DNA of 64,000 nucleotides, from positions 62,001-126,000 of the forward strand of contig JADWOT020001427.1 of NCBI GenBank assembly GCA_036345935.2, in the 5' to 3' direction. The notes beneath the pieces were generated by a model. It ran no database searches. It had not been told where the DNA came from and was given only the letters and a program-made list of their open reading frames with translations. Source of the stretch: Taenia hydatigena. Lineage: Eukaryota; Platyhelminthes; Cestoda; Cyclophyllidea; Taeniidae. Of this stretch, positions 62,701 through 64,000 are shown piece by piece (within the stretch, counting starts at the first letter, position 1; each line of letters begins with the position of its first letter). Position numbers and translations under genes: made by a program.

Positions 62701-64000
62701 TTTAAATTGTGTTAGAGACAGTAATCCACCCTTACAAGTAAGGCAATCGAGTGCCGTGATGTGGATTGTAATGAACTTGTAAACAAGTTGCTGTCAAATA
62801 TTTGCATTTTAGAATAGAATAATGAGTTGCGGAACCTATCATACAAAACGCATTGATTAAGAGTTTTAAGTATAATAACAACCTTTAATTTGCGTTTTGG
62901 ATGCCAAGCAATTTATTTTTTTCAACCACTAAGTGGAATATTAGCGTTGTCGATGCATTTGCAGCCCAAGGACCCCAGTAGCACGCCCTACGGAAACAGT
63001 GCTGGTAACTCACGGAAGCGTTGGTTGAAGGAGGGCTTTGAAACATTACACTCTCAATGACTTTCAGCTAGTGTCAGGGATCTTTCTTAAAGTCGTTAAC
63101 TGTTTGAGTCTGTCTGTTCCAAAGAGGAGTCGGATCACCGCCTTTATAGGCCAGAAGCTCTAACGATTCCATGTGTATAGGTATGTAGCATTTTAAAAGT
63201 AGAAAGCAGAGGCGGGGCTAGAGTTAAGAAGATTTATGCGCATTATGTGCCCTTTTAAAATTTCAGCTTCCGTTTTTTGCTCTTGGCCACCTATGAGCTG
63301 ATGGCACGATGTGCATCGTCGAGCTGAGGTAAAATATGAGGTGTGGCACCCGCATGCAATGAACTTAGCGATGGGTCAGTAGATTCTTGACAGATAGCCA
63401 CCTCAGCGTTTGGTCGCTTGGTTGAAAGCATGCTCTTGAGACCGTCATCTAACTTGAGTGTAAATATTTTGCAGTATACTGGCATTGGGCTGCAGTCGCC
63501 TTAAGACGTAGTGGTGTGATTGCAGTTTTTGCTTCCTTGCTTTCGTTTGTTACGACTTTATGATGTAGTGCTGGATTGATACGCAGGGTACTTTGAGCAC
63601 ACTCATCCCTATTTCCGGTTGTAGGATAGAGAACAGTTCCGCCCGTATTTGCTAGTGCTGCTAACCCAACTGAAGCACACTGGTAGGGGTGTTCGACCAC
63701 TTCTGCTAGGTGTTTGCTACGAACAGAGTAGGTGAGATTGTGCCTATTTTTATAATGCCTGTCTTACTATAAAATTTTCCTGTCTCCCGTATCTTATAAT
63801 ATCTCTATTTCGACAAGCTGTTGTTGACCGGACACACTTTTCTCCACATTCATGTCGTGGTTTCTAGGCTGATTGCTTAAAGTATGATGGTGAAATTGGT
63901 AAGAGTGAGGCCAGTCCAAAGCATGCAAAAGAGCGGTACTGCTGAGATGTTGCATGAGCACGCAGTCCATGCACCTAGATATTGTATTTTTATTTTGATT
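59721..64000. other. no secure gene
   Basis: Around 60580-60682 an exon-like plus-strand segment after an AG (SAFELVTIVVGSCGVAIIRP) overlaps an equally open minus-strand frame (60489-60758). I cannot choose between them. Other frames (61220-61528 plus, 63449-63700 minus) are of chance length. Confidence 0.3.

Noticed and set aside
63449..63700. Minus-strand 83-codon ORF near the window end
   Set aside because: Chance length, no splice pair and no motif.

Overview
This is a window of eukaryotic, intron-rich, gene-sparse DNA. There are no long bacterial-type ORFs. The one gene identified by family is cut into four small exons with GT..AG introns of 51, 66 and 280 bases. The tentative models add introns of about 39-104 bases. 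The identified gene is a selenocysteine-type, GPx4-like glutathione peroxidase. Its C-terminus (KRYSPTT) resembles the flatworm enzymes. With the moderate base composition and many very short introns, this suggests a parasitic flatworm, probably a cestode. The species call is inference.

Layout. At 0.2-9.4 kb there are minus-strand candidate exons, including one statistically unusual 276-codon exon at 6868-7698. At 6.6-11.2 kb and 16.3-18.4 kb two pairs of diverged repeats occur in the same order, which looks like an old segmental duplication. At 20.2-22.1 kb the plus strand is T-rich and carries a small three-copy local repeat. From 22.3 to 27.5 kb candidate genes are dense: a minus-strand gene end whose stop codon overlaps its AATAAA, a plus-strand gene starting 120 bases away in the opposite direction, two further plus-strand models (24.8-25.2 and 26.5-27.0 kb) and a possible single-exon ORF. 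A minus-strand locus at 25.6-26.3 kb recurs, diverged and frame-disrupted, at 34.25-34.96 kb. A plus-strand zinc-finger gene runs from about 29.95 to 32.05 kb. Glutathione peroxidase lies at 44.09-44.95 kb, and a small three-exon minus-strand candidate at 46.96-47.33 kb. I see no gene I can defend in about 35-44 kb or 48-64 kb beyond isolated ORFs of chance length.

Reliability. By composition, chance alone should give well over a hundred ORFs of 60 or more codons here, so length is weak evidence below roughly 150 codons. The peroxidase rests on family identity, the zinc-finger gene on repeated C2H2 motifs, the repeats on direct internal similarity, and the 276-codon exon on length. The other models rest on matching splice sites and reading phase only, and are given low to middling confidence. 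Transcript data would settle them. No tRNA, rRNA, CRISPR array, complete transposon or viral gene was recognised. The genes do not form an obvious pathway or operon.
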